A stretch of 58,608 nt of DNA, from assembly GCA_021776735.1 (NCBI GenBank), contig JAJFFH010000001.1, forward strand, positions 1-58,608. Direction: 5' to 3'. Positions 25,157-33,395 of the stretch are shown in pieces. Position 1 is the stretch's first letter; every line of letters begins with the position of its first letter. The position numbers and the translations under genes are program-made. Under the pieces are notes generated by a model that saw only the letters and a list, made by a program, of their open reading frames with translations, did not search any database and was not told the origin of the DNA. The DNA comes from Planctomycetota bacterium. GTDB taxonomy: Bacteria > Planctomycetota > PLA2.

Positions 25157-25190
25157 AAGCTCACTTCGCGGGCAAGCTCACTTCGCGGGC
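25157..25190. repeat. 17-bp direct tandem repeat over a stop codon
   Basis: AAGCTCACTTCGCGGGC occurs twice back to back (25157-25173, 25174-25190). The second copy contains the TGA stop and last codons of the oxidoreductase gene. It is a recent tandem duplication at the gene end. Confidence 0.85.
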
Positions 25191-26566
25191 GCGGGCGCGA
25201 TGTTTTGGTTCACGCGGAAGAAGTTCGCGGGGTCGTACTTCGCCTTCACGCGCGCCAGGCGTTCGTAGTTTTGCGCGTACGTGGCCTTGACGCGTTCGTC
25301 GCCCTCGTCGTCCATCATGAAGTTTATGTATGCCGCGCCCAGCGTGTAGGGTCGAAGAGCGTCCCAGTATCCCTTGGCCCAGGCGGCGATGGCCTCGGCG
25401 TCTTCCGGCCTTGGACTGATACCCGCGATCACCATGGACCAGGTCGCGTCCCGGCAACCCCATGCCGTCTCGTCGGATCCGATACGCCCTGCCGCGCCGT
25501 CGATCGGATAGAGGTGCATCAGCGACAGCTCCGTAGGAGACCGACCCCCGTGCTCGATGTGCACCGCGATCGCATCGTCGGACAGGTCCTTGACGAAGTC
25601 GCCCTTCCAGTACCACTGGTACCCAGGGGGCAGCAGGTTGTCGAAGAGTGCCTGCAACGCAGGGAATGGCATTTCCCCGACGGCCGCGAAGATCGGTTCC
25701 GGCAGTTGCTCGAGCAGGGGCCGCATGGCGGCTTCACCTTCGCCGGCCGGACCGTTGTAGCAAGAGATGATGGCACAGATGCGTCGGCCCCAGATGTCTT
25801 GGGGAAACGGCGCGGCAGACGGCACCGTTTTTATTGCGAGGAACGGGCACAGCGCCTCCGAGGCGGTCGGCAGGAAATCGCGATACCGCTCCATGACTTG
25901 GCGGGCCTCGGAGATGTCCCAGAAGATGGGGCCGGCGTACACGTTGTTCACGGAGTGGGCCCGATAGACAAAGCTCGTGACCACGCCGAAATTTCCGCCG
26001 CCACCCCGGATGGCCCAAAACAGATCCGCGTTTCGTTCGGAGTTGGCCGTGATGAAACTGCCGTCGGCAAGGACAACGTCGGCTTCGATGAGGTTGTCGA
26101 TCGTAAGACCGTGCTGGCGAGTGAGGTACCCGTGCCCTCCGCCGAGCGTAAGTCCGGCGAGCCCGGTCGTGGAGACGATTCCCGCGGGGACCGCGAGGCC
26201 GAAGGCGTGCGTCGCGTGGTCGACATCGCCCTGGGAGGCGCCCGGTTCCGACCGTACCGTGCGCGCTTCGGGATCGACGTGCACGCCGCTCATGGCGCCG
26301 AGATCGATGACCAGGCCATCGTCGCAGCTTCCAAGTCCGGGACCGTTGTGCCCGCCACTTCGGATGGCGACAGGGAGACCGGAAACACCACCGAACTTTA
26401 CCGAAGCGATCACGTCCGCGACGTTGGCGCAGCGCGCGATCAGGCGCGGTCTCTTGTCAATCATTCCGTTGTACAGCGCCCGGACCTCGTCGTAGTCCGA
26501 ATGGTGAGGCTCGATGAGATCCCCGCGCAGTCTGTCGGCAAAGGCAGAGATGTCCGACTCGGTCAT
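25178..26566 (-). CDS. FAD-linked oxidoreductase, berberine-bridge-enzyme type
   Basis: The 462-residue protein shows the PCMH-type FAD domain: LPVAIRSGGHNGPGLGSCDD with the histidine that carries FAD covalently in this family, GLVIDLGAMSGVHVDPEART, GDVDHATHAFGLAVPAGIVS, TGLAGLTLGGGHGYLTRQHG and AIRGGGGNFGVVTSF. It ends in the BBE C-terminal signature (YDPANFFRVNQNI). Members oxidise sugars, alkaloids or phenolics with release of hydrogen peroxide; the substrate cannot be told here. No export signal is seen. GGGAGGGAGC lies four bases before the ATG at 26566. It is divergent from the FlgO/TPR kinase with about 100 bp between the starts. A frame extends further upstream but lacks a ribosome site. 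Confidence 0.92.
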   Translation of the reverse strand: MTESDISAFADRLRGDLIEPHHSDYDEVRALYNGMIDKRPRLIARCANVADVIASVKFGGVSGLPVAIRSGGHNGPGLGSCDDGLVIDLGAMSGVHVDPEARTVRSEPGASQGDVDHATHAFGLAVPAGIVSTTGLAGLTLGGGHGYLTRQHGLTIDNLIEADVVLADGSFITANSERNADLFWAIRGGGGNFGVVTSFVYRAHSVNNVYAGPIFWDISEARQVMERYRDFLPTASEALCPFLAIKTVPSAAPFPQDIWGRRICAIISCYNGPAGEGEAAMRPLLEQLPEPIFAAVGEMPFPALQALFDNLLPPGYQWYWKGDFVKDLSDDAIAVHIEHGGRSPTELSLMHLYPIDGAAGRIGSDETAWGCRDATWSMVIAGISPRPEDAEAIAAWAKGYWDALRPYTLGAAYINFMMDDEGDERVKATYAQNYERLARVKAKYDPANFFRVNQNIAPAPAK

Positions 26567-26655
26567 GCGTGCTCCCTCCCGTCGGAGAATAGAGCCACGC
26601 GGTGCCATCGTCACGTCTTTTTGGAAATTGCCCGTAGGCACGGAGAAGGCACGCT

Positions 26656-26661
26656 TACAAT
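26656..26661 (+). promoter_or_regulatory. -10-like hexamer, leaderless start
   Basis: TACAAT (one mismatch to TATAAT) lies exactly six bases before the kinase ATG at 26668. A transcript from it would begin at or next to the start codon. No convincing -35 at 16-18 bases is seen. Confidence 0.55.
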
Positions 26662-26667
26662 TCCGGC

Positions 26668-28881
26668 ATGGGCGAGTTCGTGGGCCGATACCGGATCATC
26701 GAGACCATCGGTGAGGGCGGAATGGGCGTGGTTTTCGCCGCCGAAGATACGGACTTGCGACGTCGCGTCGCATTGAAGATGATTCGCAATGCGGAGCGCG
26801 GCGGCACGGATCAAGAACGGATGTGGCGGGAAGCGCGCGCCGCAGCCGCCATCAACCATCCGAACGTCTGCCAAGTCTATGAAGTCGGGGAGCACGAGGG
26901 CGACGTGTTTCTCGCGATGGAGTTGTTGACTGGCGAGCCACTCTCCGATCGCCTTGCGCGGAATCGGCTCAAGCCGAACGAGGCCGTGGCCATTGTGCAG
27001 GAGGTCCTTTCGGCCGTGGGTGCGGCGCATGGCCAGGGGATCGTGCATCGCGACCTGAAACCGTCCAACGTCTTCCTGACGGAACACGGGGTCAAGCTGC
27101 TCGACTTCGGCCTGGCACTGCCGTCGAATACCGAGGGCGACGAACGCCTGACGCAGCCCGGCTTCCTGCTGGGCACGCCCGCCTTCATGGCGCCCGAACA
27201 ATGGCGCGGTGAGACCGCCGTGCCCGCGAGTGATATTTTCGCTGTCGGTGCCCTCGCTTTCGAGATGCTCGCCGGCGAGCCGCCGTTCCAGGGCGCGAAC
27301 GCCGTCGAGCTTTTTCACGCGGTCGTGCACGACCAGCCCTCCGCTCTCGTCGGCGGCCCGTCCATCGCCGCGATCGATCGCGTGCTGCAACGGGCACTGG
27401 CGAAGTCGCCCGATGAACGCTACGCAAGCGCGGCGGAAATGGCCGGCGATCTCGCCGCGGCGCAGCGCGTGGCCGATACCGAGGAGTTGCCACGCGCGCG
27501 CACGATTACGAGACTCATCGCGGTTCCGTTCACCGTCGTGCGGCCCAACGAGGAAACCGAGTTTCTCTCTTTCGGGCTGCCCGACGCGATCGCATCGTCG
27601 CTGTCCGAGTTGGAGTCGATCGTTGTGCGATCGAGTCATGTCAATCCCGGCGGAGACTACGTCTCGATTGCGCGCAAGGCCAACGTCGATTTCGTGCTGG
27701 CCGGCCGGATTCTGCGGGCCGGCGACAGGCTGCGCGTCTCGGTGCAGTTGTTGAACGCGACAGACGGTTCCGTGACCTGGTCCGACAACGTGGACGCCGC
27801 CGCGGACGACATTTTTCAGCTGCAGGATGACCTGGCGCGCCGGATCGTTGCGTCCCTGTCGATCTCGCTGACCGCACGGGACGAGCGCGATCTGGCGCGC
27901 AAGCGGGCAGCGACACCGGACGCGTACCGCTACTATCTCCGCGGAAACCAGATCAGCAACAACTCCGGCATGCTGGACGCCGCTCGCGACCTCTACCTCA
28001 AGTGTGTCGACGAGGACGCCGCCTTCGCACCGGCTTGGGCGCGGCTCGGCCGCACCTACCGCGTCATGGCCAAGTACGGGCACGTCGATGCCCCGGAGGG
28101 CTATCGCCTCGCGGAAGAGGCTTTTCGAAAGGCGCTTACGCTCAACCCCGATCTGTCGGTCGCCCACAACTTGTTCACCCACTTCGAGATCGAGCAACTT
28201 TGTGCGGCACCCGAGGCGATGGTGCGCCTGCTCAAGCAGGCTTCGCGCTACCCGTCGGATCCGGAACTCTATTCCGGTCTCGTGGTTGCCTGCCGCTTCT
28301 GCGGCCTGCTCGACGCATCCGTGGCCGCCGACCGTCGCGCGAGGCGGATCGATCCGGGAGTGCGTACAAGCGTCGCGTACACCTACTGGGCACGAGGCGA
28401 CTATGAGGAGGCGATGCGCCACGACGACGAGGACATGCGCTACATGTACATGGACTCTCTTCCGATGCTGGGCCGCATCGAGGAGGCCGTTGCGCTTTGC
28501 AATGAGCTGGAGCGCGACAGGCGCAGTGGTGTGGAGCGGGATTTCGTGCGCAGCAAACGGGCAGCGCTACAAGGGGATGCCGCGACGTGTGTGCAGACGG
28601 CCATGCGGGTCTTCGAGTCGCGGTTCGACGATCCCGAAGGGATCTATCATCTCGCGCGTGATGTCGCCTATGTGGGCGACGTGAATCAAGCCGTCCGGAT
28701 GATGGAGTTCGTGGTCGAGCGGGGTCTTCTCTGCGTCGATACTTTTGAGCGTGACCCCTGGCTTGATCCCCTGCGAGGAAGTCCGGAGTTCAAAGCCCTG
28801 GTCGCCCGCGCGCGGGCGGGACACGATGCCGCGCGCGAGGAATTCGCGCGCGGGGGCGGTGAACGGCTTCTGAGCCTCTAG
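26668..28881 (+). CDS. Ser/Thr protein kinase with FlgO-like and TPR domains
   Basis: The 737-residue protein has a complete kinase domain (residues 7-275): IGEGGMGVVFAAE, VALKMI (K37), IVHRDLKPSNVFL, LLDFGLAL and GTPAFMAPEQW. Residues about 285-410 are the FlgO/TolB-amino-terminal-like module often joined to such kinases (LIAVPFTVVRPNEETEFLSF, DFVLAGRILRAGDRLRVSVQ, DIFQLQDDLARRIVASL). TPR-like helices fill 415-720. There is no membrane helix, so it is a cytosolic regulator. Targets are unknown. The start has no Shine-Dalgarno site but TACAAT lies six bases upstream. The stop is two bases from the stop of the convergent ADP-ribosylglycohydrolase gene. Confidence 0.92.
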   Translation: MGEFVGRYRIIETIGEGGMGVVFAAEDTDLRRRVALKMIRNAERGGTDQERMWREARAAAAINHPNVCQVYEVGEHEGDVFLAMELLTGEPLSDRLARNRLKPNEAVAIVQEVLSAVGAAHGQGIVHRDLKPSNVFLTEHGVKLLDFGLALPSNTEGDERLTQPGFLLGTPAFMAPEQWRGETAVPASDIFAVGALAFEMLAGEPPFQGANAVELFHAVVHDQPSALVGGPSIAAIDRVLQRALAKSPDERYASAAEMAGDLAAAQRVADTEELPRARTITRLIAVPFTVVRPNEETEFLSFGLPDAIASSLSELESIVVRSSHVNPGGDYVSIARKANVDFVLAGRILRAGDRLRVSVQLLNATDGSVTWSDNVDAAADDIFQLQDDLARRIVASLSISLTARDERDLARKRAATPDAYRYYLRGNQISNNSGMLDAARDLYLKCVDEDAAFAPAWARLGRTYRVMAKYGHVDAPEGYRLAEEAFRKALTLNPDLSVAHNLFTHFEIEQLCAAPEAMVRLLKQASRYPSDPELYSGLVVACRFCGLLDASVAADRRARRIDPGVRTSVAYTYWARGDYEEAMRHDDEDMRYMYMDSLPMLGRIEEAVALCNELERDRRSGVERDFVRSKRAALQGDAATCVQTAMRVFESRFDDPEGIYHLARDVAYVGDVNQAVRMMEFVVERGLLCVDTFERDPWLDPLRGSPEFKALVARARAGHDAAREEFARGGGERLLSL

Positions 28882-28883
28882 GC

Positions 28884-30053
28884 CTAGCCGGTCGGCGCGA
28901 TCGCCACGAACGCGTCGATTTCGGCGCGGATATCGTCGCTGTCGATCAGTCTCGTCATCAGGTCCCCGGGCAATTCGTCGCACGCGGCGCCCAGCAGCAA
29001 CCCCAGCACTGCTGTGCGGTGGACGTTGTCGCCACCCGTGTTCACGCTGGCGAGAAGCGTTGCCCTGAAATCGGTACCGTGGTCGCGCGCGAGCGCGAGC
29101 AAGAGGGGCAAGCCGTGTTCGACATAGCAGGCACTGGCAAGTCGTTCCGGCTCGACCGGCTCGTTCACGAGTTCCGTGTGCAGCCGCCACATCTTGTCCT
29201 TGGGAATTCCGCCCGGTCCGCCATGGGACCGGTACAGATCGAGCAGGCGCGTTCCCGTGACCTTCGGGACGCGAACGGTTCGGATGGCCCGGGAGATCGC
29301 CTCGGTCGGCTCCGTGCCCGCAATCAACTCGTGCAGCAACGGCACCGCGCAGCCGAGTGCAGCCGCGAGGTTCTCGGAGCGGTGGGTCAGGTTTTGGTGC
29401 TCGATCGCGAAGCCAAGGCCTTGATAGGCGCTTGCAAAAAGCAGGGAGAGCATCATCGGACGGATCATGCCGCCGTGCGAGCCGATCGACCACACGTTGC
29501 GCTGCTCCTCGGCGCACGCATGGCGCGGCCAGCCGCGCGAGTAGTTTTCGAACCAACGGCGGATGTAGATTTCGGTGTACGGATCCCGGTTCCTTCCCGG
29601 CGTCGTCAGGTGTTCCGTGAAGCCCGAGAGGAATCGGTCCGGATCGTAGCGCTTCTCGGAGGCACAACAGCGCAGGAGAACGCGTGCCAAGTGTGCCGCG
29701 ACGGTGTTATCCCCGGCCCGGAGCCCGTGGTGGTAGTGATAGCGATCCTCGAGCTTCGGAACCTGGTTGCCATGCTCGCTCTCCTGCTCGGTCCGATCGA
29801 TGGCGAGATCGCTGTACGTGGTGTCATAGAAGCGTGCGTGCTCATGGAGGATGTCGAACGGGCGGCCCAGCTTTTGGGCGGTCGCCACGTCCGGTCGGTA
29901 CGCCATGCCTACCATGAAGCTCTCGGGATGCGGGTGCGGCGGAGCCACGTACCCGGTGATCCCGCCATCGAAGTCCCGGCGGATGTTTTCGACGCGGTAG
30001 TACCAGTGTGCCGGCATGGCGAGCTCAACGCTTCCGTTGAGCAGGAGTTGCAT
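28884..30053 (-). CDS. ADP-ribosylglycohydrolase-family protein, possibly missing its N-terminus
   Basis: The 389-residue product has the ADP-ribosylglycohydrolase pattern: ELAMPAHWYYRVENIRRDF, YHYHHGLRAGDNTVAAHLAR, IGSHGGMIRPMMLSLLFA and the C-terminal metal motif VNTGGDNVHRTAVLGLLLGA. The family removes ADP-ribose from proteins or nucleic acids or cleaves related glycosides, using two magnesium ions. Homologous proteins normally begin with a longer GALIGDALG-like helix; here the frame opens only about ten residues before MPAHWYY. The base upstream of the start is the first recognisable base of a pirin fragment on the other strand, so a rearrangement may have cut the 5' end. The ATG directly follows AGGAG with no spacing, which is poor. 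Confidence 0.8.
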   Translation of the reverse strand: MQLLLNGSVELAMPAHWYYRVENIRRDFDGGITGYVAPPHPHPESFMVGMAYRPDVATAQKLGRPFDILHEHARFYDTTYSDLAIDRTEQESEHGNQVPKLEDRYHYHHGLRAGDNTVAAHLARVLLRCCASEKRYDPDRFLSGFTEHLTTPGRNRDPYTEIYIRRWFENYSRGWPRHACAEEQRNVWSIGSHGGMIRPMMLSLLFASAYQGLGFAIEHQNLTHRSENLAAALGCAVPLLHELIAGTEPTEAISRAIRTVRVPKVTGTRLLDLYRSHGGPGGIPKDKMWRLHTELVNEPVEPERLASACYVEHGLPLLLALARDHGTDFRATLLASVNTGGDNVHRTAVLGLLLGAACDELPGDLMTRLIDSDDIRAEIDAFVAIAPTG

Positions 30054-30419
30054 CTCCTGCAGATGTGGGTTCTTCCGGAAGCGAAAGATACGCCGCCGCG
30101 TTACGAGGAAAGGAACTTTCCCGCGGAGGAGCGTCGCGGACGGCTCTGTCTGGTCGTCTCACCCGACAAGGAAGAGAGCGCTCTCACCATTGGCCAGGGC
30201 GCGCGACTCCATGCGGGTTGCCTCGACGGAATCGAGGCCATCGACCACGAACTGCACGAGGGGCGCTGTGCGTGGCTTCACGTTGCCCGCGGCGAACTCA
30301 TGGTGAACGGCCACCGCTTGAAATCCGGAGACGGAGCAGGCATGCGGAATGAGCGGACCCTCAGGTTCGAGCACGGAGCCGCTGCCGAATTCGTCCTATG
30401 GGATCTTCCTCCGGAGTAG
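30054..30419 (+). pseudogene. C-terminal half of a pirin-like bicupin
   Basis: The frame reads LLQMWVLPEAKDTPPRYEER, FPAEERRGRLCLVVSPDKEE, LTIGQGARLHAGCLDGIEAI, AWLHVARGELMVNGHRLKSG and AEFVLWDLPPE, stop. This is the second cupin and tail of YhaK/pirin-type proteins (quercetin dioxygenase-like). The first cupin with its metal histidines is absent: to the left lies the ADP-ribosylglycohydrolase gene on the other strand. The frame stays open leftward only as a shadow. It is a truncated gene created by a rearrangement at about 30050. Confidence 0.75.
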
Positions 30420-30759
30420 AACCGGGTCCATACGCTCGCGGCCGCCAGGCGCTTTTCGCCGACGGCGAAAGGGATGCCGCGCATCACGCACCAGACTGCT
30501 TTTACGAACGGGTCCATCGTCGAATGCGCCTGCCGAGAGGCGGGCCCTCGTGCGCCTTGACCAGCGCCCGCAGCCCGAACACAACGCGCGCCTCCAGTTT
30601 CTTGAACTTGCGCTTTCGCAACGACCGCAGGATCCTTCGGATCTTCTTCTCGGCGATGGGCGCGGTCCTGGCCTCCGCGGTGTCGAGTTGAGCGGATACT
30701 GTGTGCGTCACCGCGACGCGGCGTGACGCGAACCCGACCCGAGGCGTGGCTGATCCCGC
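30420..30759. other. No intact gene; possible relic of a basic helical protein
   Basis: On the reverse strand, 30502-30711 reads AEKKIRRILRSLRKRKFKKL and EARVVFGLRALVKAHEGP, similar in style to the N-terminal part of the HEAT proteins nearby. It is too short and basic to call a gene. Confidence 0.3.
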
Positions 30760-31263
30760 TCAGCGAAGCCGGTCCAACTCCGACGGGACCGGTAGACCGA
30801 GGGCCCGGCGCCACGCCGCCACTTGCCCGACGTGAAACGAGAAGTGGCCGACGAGGATGTGGACCAGCGCGGCCCCTTTGGTGGGAAGGATCGCGCGGTA
30901 GTGCTCGTCCGGGAGCGGGTCTTGCAGGGCGTCCGGCGTCAGGCCGTGCAGATGCGCCCGTAGCCGGCCAATCGCGCGGTCGAGCGTCGCCTCGAGTTCG
31001 TTCTTGGCCGGATACGCGCGTTCGTCATCGACGGGCGCGGTTCCCGTGAGAAAGAGCTCCGGGTAGCGATCCGGGACTTGGGGCGCGAGACCGAGTTCGC
31101 TTCCGAGGAGGTCAAGGCTGCATGTCAGGTGGCCGAGCGTCCACGCAGCGTGGTTTGCCAGCCGTCCGGGCTGCGCGACCATTTGCGCGCCGCTCAAATC
31201 CGCAACGAGACGACGCAACTGATCGTGTGCCAGGCTCAACGCGGCGAGTGTCTCCTCGATCAT
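30760..31263 (-). CDS. DinB-superfamily protein
   Basis: The 167-residue product is a four-helix bundle of the DinB/YfiT type, with the metal-binding histidines in the usual places: NHAAWTLGHL in helix 2 (H38, H45) and HILVGHFSFHVGQVAAWRR in the last helix. Members are thought to act as metal-dependent thiol transferases with bacillithiol or mycothiol, or in damage responses; the substrate here is unknown. AGGAG lies eight bases before the ATG at 31263. The open frame continues upstream past the ATG but without a ribosome site. It is divergent from the outer-membrane barrel gene. Confidence 0.85.
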   Translation of the reverse strand: MIEETLAALSLAHDQLRRLVADLSGAQMVAQPGRLANHAAWTLGHLTCSLDLLGSELGLAPQVPDRYPELFLTGTAPVDDERAYPAKNELEATLDRAIGRLRAHLHGLTPDALQDPLPDEHYRAILPTKGAALVHILVGHFSFHVGQVAAWRRALGLPVPSELDRLR

Positions 31264-31494
31264 GCAACAGGCTCCTTCGTTCCGGAATCCGCTGTCCGAT
31301 GGCACGAGCGCCAACCGATTTGACCAGATCAACAACGACCGCGTGACGATCCGAACCCGCCCGGTCACGTTCATGGCTCGCCTGCGCGGGTGGTTGGGTG
31401 CCGGGTCGTCCTGATGCTTGCGCCCCCGCCCCCCCAAGCCCCCTGCCCCGGTTTCGGCTTGACTTCGCCCACGGGTTGCGCGACCTATGTCCGA

Positions 31495-32799
31495 ATGACA
31501 CGTCTGTGGTTGATCGCCCTCGCCCTGGGCGCCGGGTTCGCGGGTGCTGTGCACGCCGACGAGGACGCGGCCGCAGCGCAGGGTGGCGCGGCTCACGAGC
31601 GGCGGATTGGCCAACTCGAGAAGGAGAACCGTGAGCTTCGTGATCGCCTGGAGCGTGTCGAGCAGCGCGATACCGACGATCAGCGCACGATGATCGCGGA
31701 GGCGGTGCAGGACTACGAAGAGCAGTCCGCGGGCGTCGGCCTGAACATGCTCGTGCGCCGTAACGACATCACGGCGATGTTTCAGATCTTCGGCCACGTC
31801 GGCGCGGTGTACTCGAATCCGGAAAAGACGAACCGGAGCAACACGTTTTTTTTCAACGGCAGCGTCGATTTCTTCATGTCCGCCAAGATCGGCGACCATT
31901 TTCAGGTGCTGTCCGAGACGGTTTTTCAAAGCGGCGTGGGGATCGACAGTGACTCGTCGGGGTTCGATCAGGAGCGGCTGTGGGGCGCGTGGCGATTCAG
32001 CGACGCGGTTCAGGTCAAATTTGGCCTCGAGCACTCGCCCATTTCGTTGTGGAACCGCGTGTTTCACCATGGAGCCTGGCTCGAACTCACCATCTCGCGC
32101 CCGTTTCTCGCGCGGTTCGAAGCGGGCGGGGGCATCCTGCCGATGCACAACGCCGGCATCGAGATCACGGGGTCGTTCCCGACGGCGGCGGGGCGCGCGA
32201 GCTACTTCGTAGTGGTCTCCAACGGACGCGGCCCGGGTGCCGCCGACGTCCAGGAGTTCAGCGACCGCAACGACCACAAGGCCGTCACGCTCGGACTCGC
32301 CCTCGAACCGGCCAGGGTAGAAGGCCTCAAGATCTGGCTCTTCTGGCGCGTCGATGAGGCGCCGCCCGACACGGACGACCCGGCCCGCGCGCGCCCGGTC
32401 CGCATCCACATGTTCTCGTTCCAGCTCCAGTACGAGGGCGAGAAATTCGAGGTGCTCTCGGAAGTCCTGCACATTTCCAACGACGACCGGACCGGCGGCA
32501 CGACGTTTGAGCACTGGGCCGCCTACGTGCAGGTCGGCTACCTCCTCAACGATCGCTGGACGCCGTTTCTGCGCGTCGGCGGCCGTTGGATGGATCGCGG
32601 CGATCCGTACTACGCCCCCCTCAACCGCGACCTGGACATCTTCGGCGTCGTGCTCGGCGTAAGGTTCGATTTTCTCGACAACGTCGCGATGAAGCTGGAG
32701 ATCGGCGCGGGCGAGCAGGAACGGCGTCGCGGCGGATCAAGCACGATCGACGAGGGCGGGTATATTGTGATCTCGTACCAGTTGTCATGGATCTTTTGA
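31495..32799 (+). CDS. Outer-membrane beta-barrel (porin-like) protein with N-terminal coiled coil
   Basis: A signal peptide (RLWLIALALGAGFAGAVHA) is followed by a short coiled coil (RRIGQLEKENRELRDRLERV, about residues 35-60) and then about 340 residues of alternating amphipathic strands ending in an aromatic-terminated last strand (IVISYQLSWIF). This is typical of Gram-negative outer-membrane barrels such as OprP-like porins. It ends on the same base where the PstS-like gene starts (TGATG), so both are translated together; a phosphate or anion uptake pair is a fair inference. TTGACT stands 17 bases before GACCTA, which is seven bases before the ATG. No Shine-Dalgarno site is visible. Confidence 0.8.
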   Translation: MTRLWLIALALGAGFAGAVHADEDAAAAQGGAAHERRIGQLEKENRELRDRLERVEQRDTDDQRTMIAEAVQDYEEQSAGVGLNMLVRRNDITAMFQIFGHVGAVYSNPEKTNRSNTFFFNGSVDFFMSAKIGDHFQVLSETVFQSGVGIDSDSSGFDQERLWGAWRFSDAVQVKFGLEHSPISLWNRVFHHGAWLELTISRPFLARFEAGGGILPMHNAGIEITGSFPTAAGRASYFVVVSNGRGPGAADVQEFSDRNDHKAVTLGLALEPARVEGLKIWLFWRVDEAPPDTDDPARARPVRIHMFSFQLQYEGEKFEVLSEVLHISNDDRTGGTTFEHWAAYVQVGYLLNDRWTPFLRVGGRWMDRGDPYYAPLNRDLDIFGVVLGVRFDFLDNVAMKLEIGAGEQERRRGGSSTIDEGGYIVISYQLSWIF

Positions 32800-33329
32800 T
32801 GCGCCGAGTCATCCTTCCTCTATTCTTCGCCTTGAGTGCCCTGAGTGGTGCCCTGGGCGGCCTCAACGCCGCCGTTGCCGGCGATTCGAAACCGGCGGCT
32901 CCGAAGCAGGAGGCGCTCGGACTCGCGGTGATCGTCCACCCGAAGAACCCGGTCAAAAAACTCTCGTTCAGCGAGCTGCGCGCGTTCCTGAAGGTCAAGC
33001 AGCAGTTCTGGCCGAACCGCCAGCGCTGCCGCGTCTTCTTGCCGCCCACCCGCTCCGCCGCCTACGGAATCCTCCTGAAGCGCGTCTACAAGATGAGCCA
33101 CAAGAAGCTGCAGAAGTACTGGGTCCGCCAGCTCTTCTCCGGCCAGATTCCGTCCAAGCCCGACTTCGTCTCGTCGTCCACCGCGGCCGGCTCGCAGGTG
33201 CGCAAGGCCCTGGGCGCGCTCTCCATTGTTCCCGCGAACCGGGTCCCCAAAGGCGTCAAGGTCTTGCTGATCGACGGCAAGCGCCCCGGCGACAAGGGCT
33301 ACGCACTCGTCGGTACCATCAAGCCGTAG
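32799..33329 (+). CDS. Secreted PstS-like periplasmic binding protein
   Basis: The 176-residue product has a signal peptide (RRVILPLFFALSALSGALGG) and a compact phosphate-binding-protein-like fold: LAVIVHPKNPVKKLSFSELR, AFLKVKQQFWPN, YKMSHKKLQKYWVRQLFSGQ and VRKALGALSIVPANRVPKGV. It is much shorter than classic PstS (about 320 residues) and resembles the one-lobe PstS-like proteins encoded beside outer-membrane porins. Whether it binds phosphate is uncertain. The ATG at 32799 overlaps the stop of the barrel gene; an in-frame ATG at 32787 is an alternative. Repeat F follows 33 bases after its stop. Confidence 0.75.
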   Translation: MRRVILPLFFALSALSGALGGLNAAVAGDSKPAAPKQEALGLAVIVHPKNPVKKLSFSELRAFLKVKQQFWPNRQRCRVFLPPTRSAAYGILLKRVYKMSHKKLQKYWVRQLFSGQIPSKPDFVSSSTAAGSQVRKALGALSIVPANRVPKGVKVLLIDGKRPGDKGYALVGTIKP

Positions 33330-33362
33330 GGGTTCCCTTCAGGGACCGGAACCTTGAGGGAC

Positions 33363-33381
33363 AGCAAACGGACGGCGATGC
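33363..33381 (+). repeat. Gene-end repeat, copy F
   Basis: AGCAAACGGACGGCGATGC has one mismatch to consensus. It is in sense, 33 bases after the PstS-like gene. AACGGACGGC (33367-33376) pairs with GCCGGTCCGTT (33387-33397), a ten-base stem with one bulge. Confidence 0.85.
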
Positions 33382-33395
33382 TCTTTGCCGGTCCG

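Noticed and set aside
28567..29667. Reverse-strand open frame of 366 codons
   Set aside because: Shadow of the kinase and the ADP-ribosylglycohydrolase genes; no recognisable domain.
30278..30814. Reverse-strand open frame of 178 codons
   Set aside because: Composition is shadow-like, overlaps the pirin fragment and shows no coherent domain.
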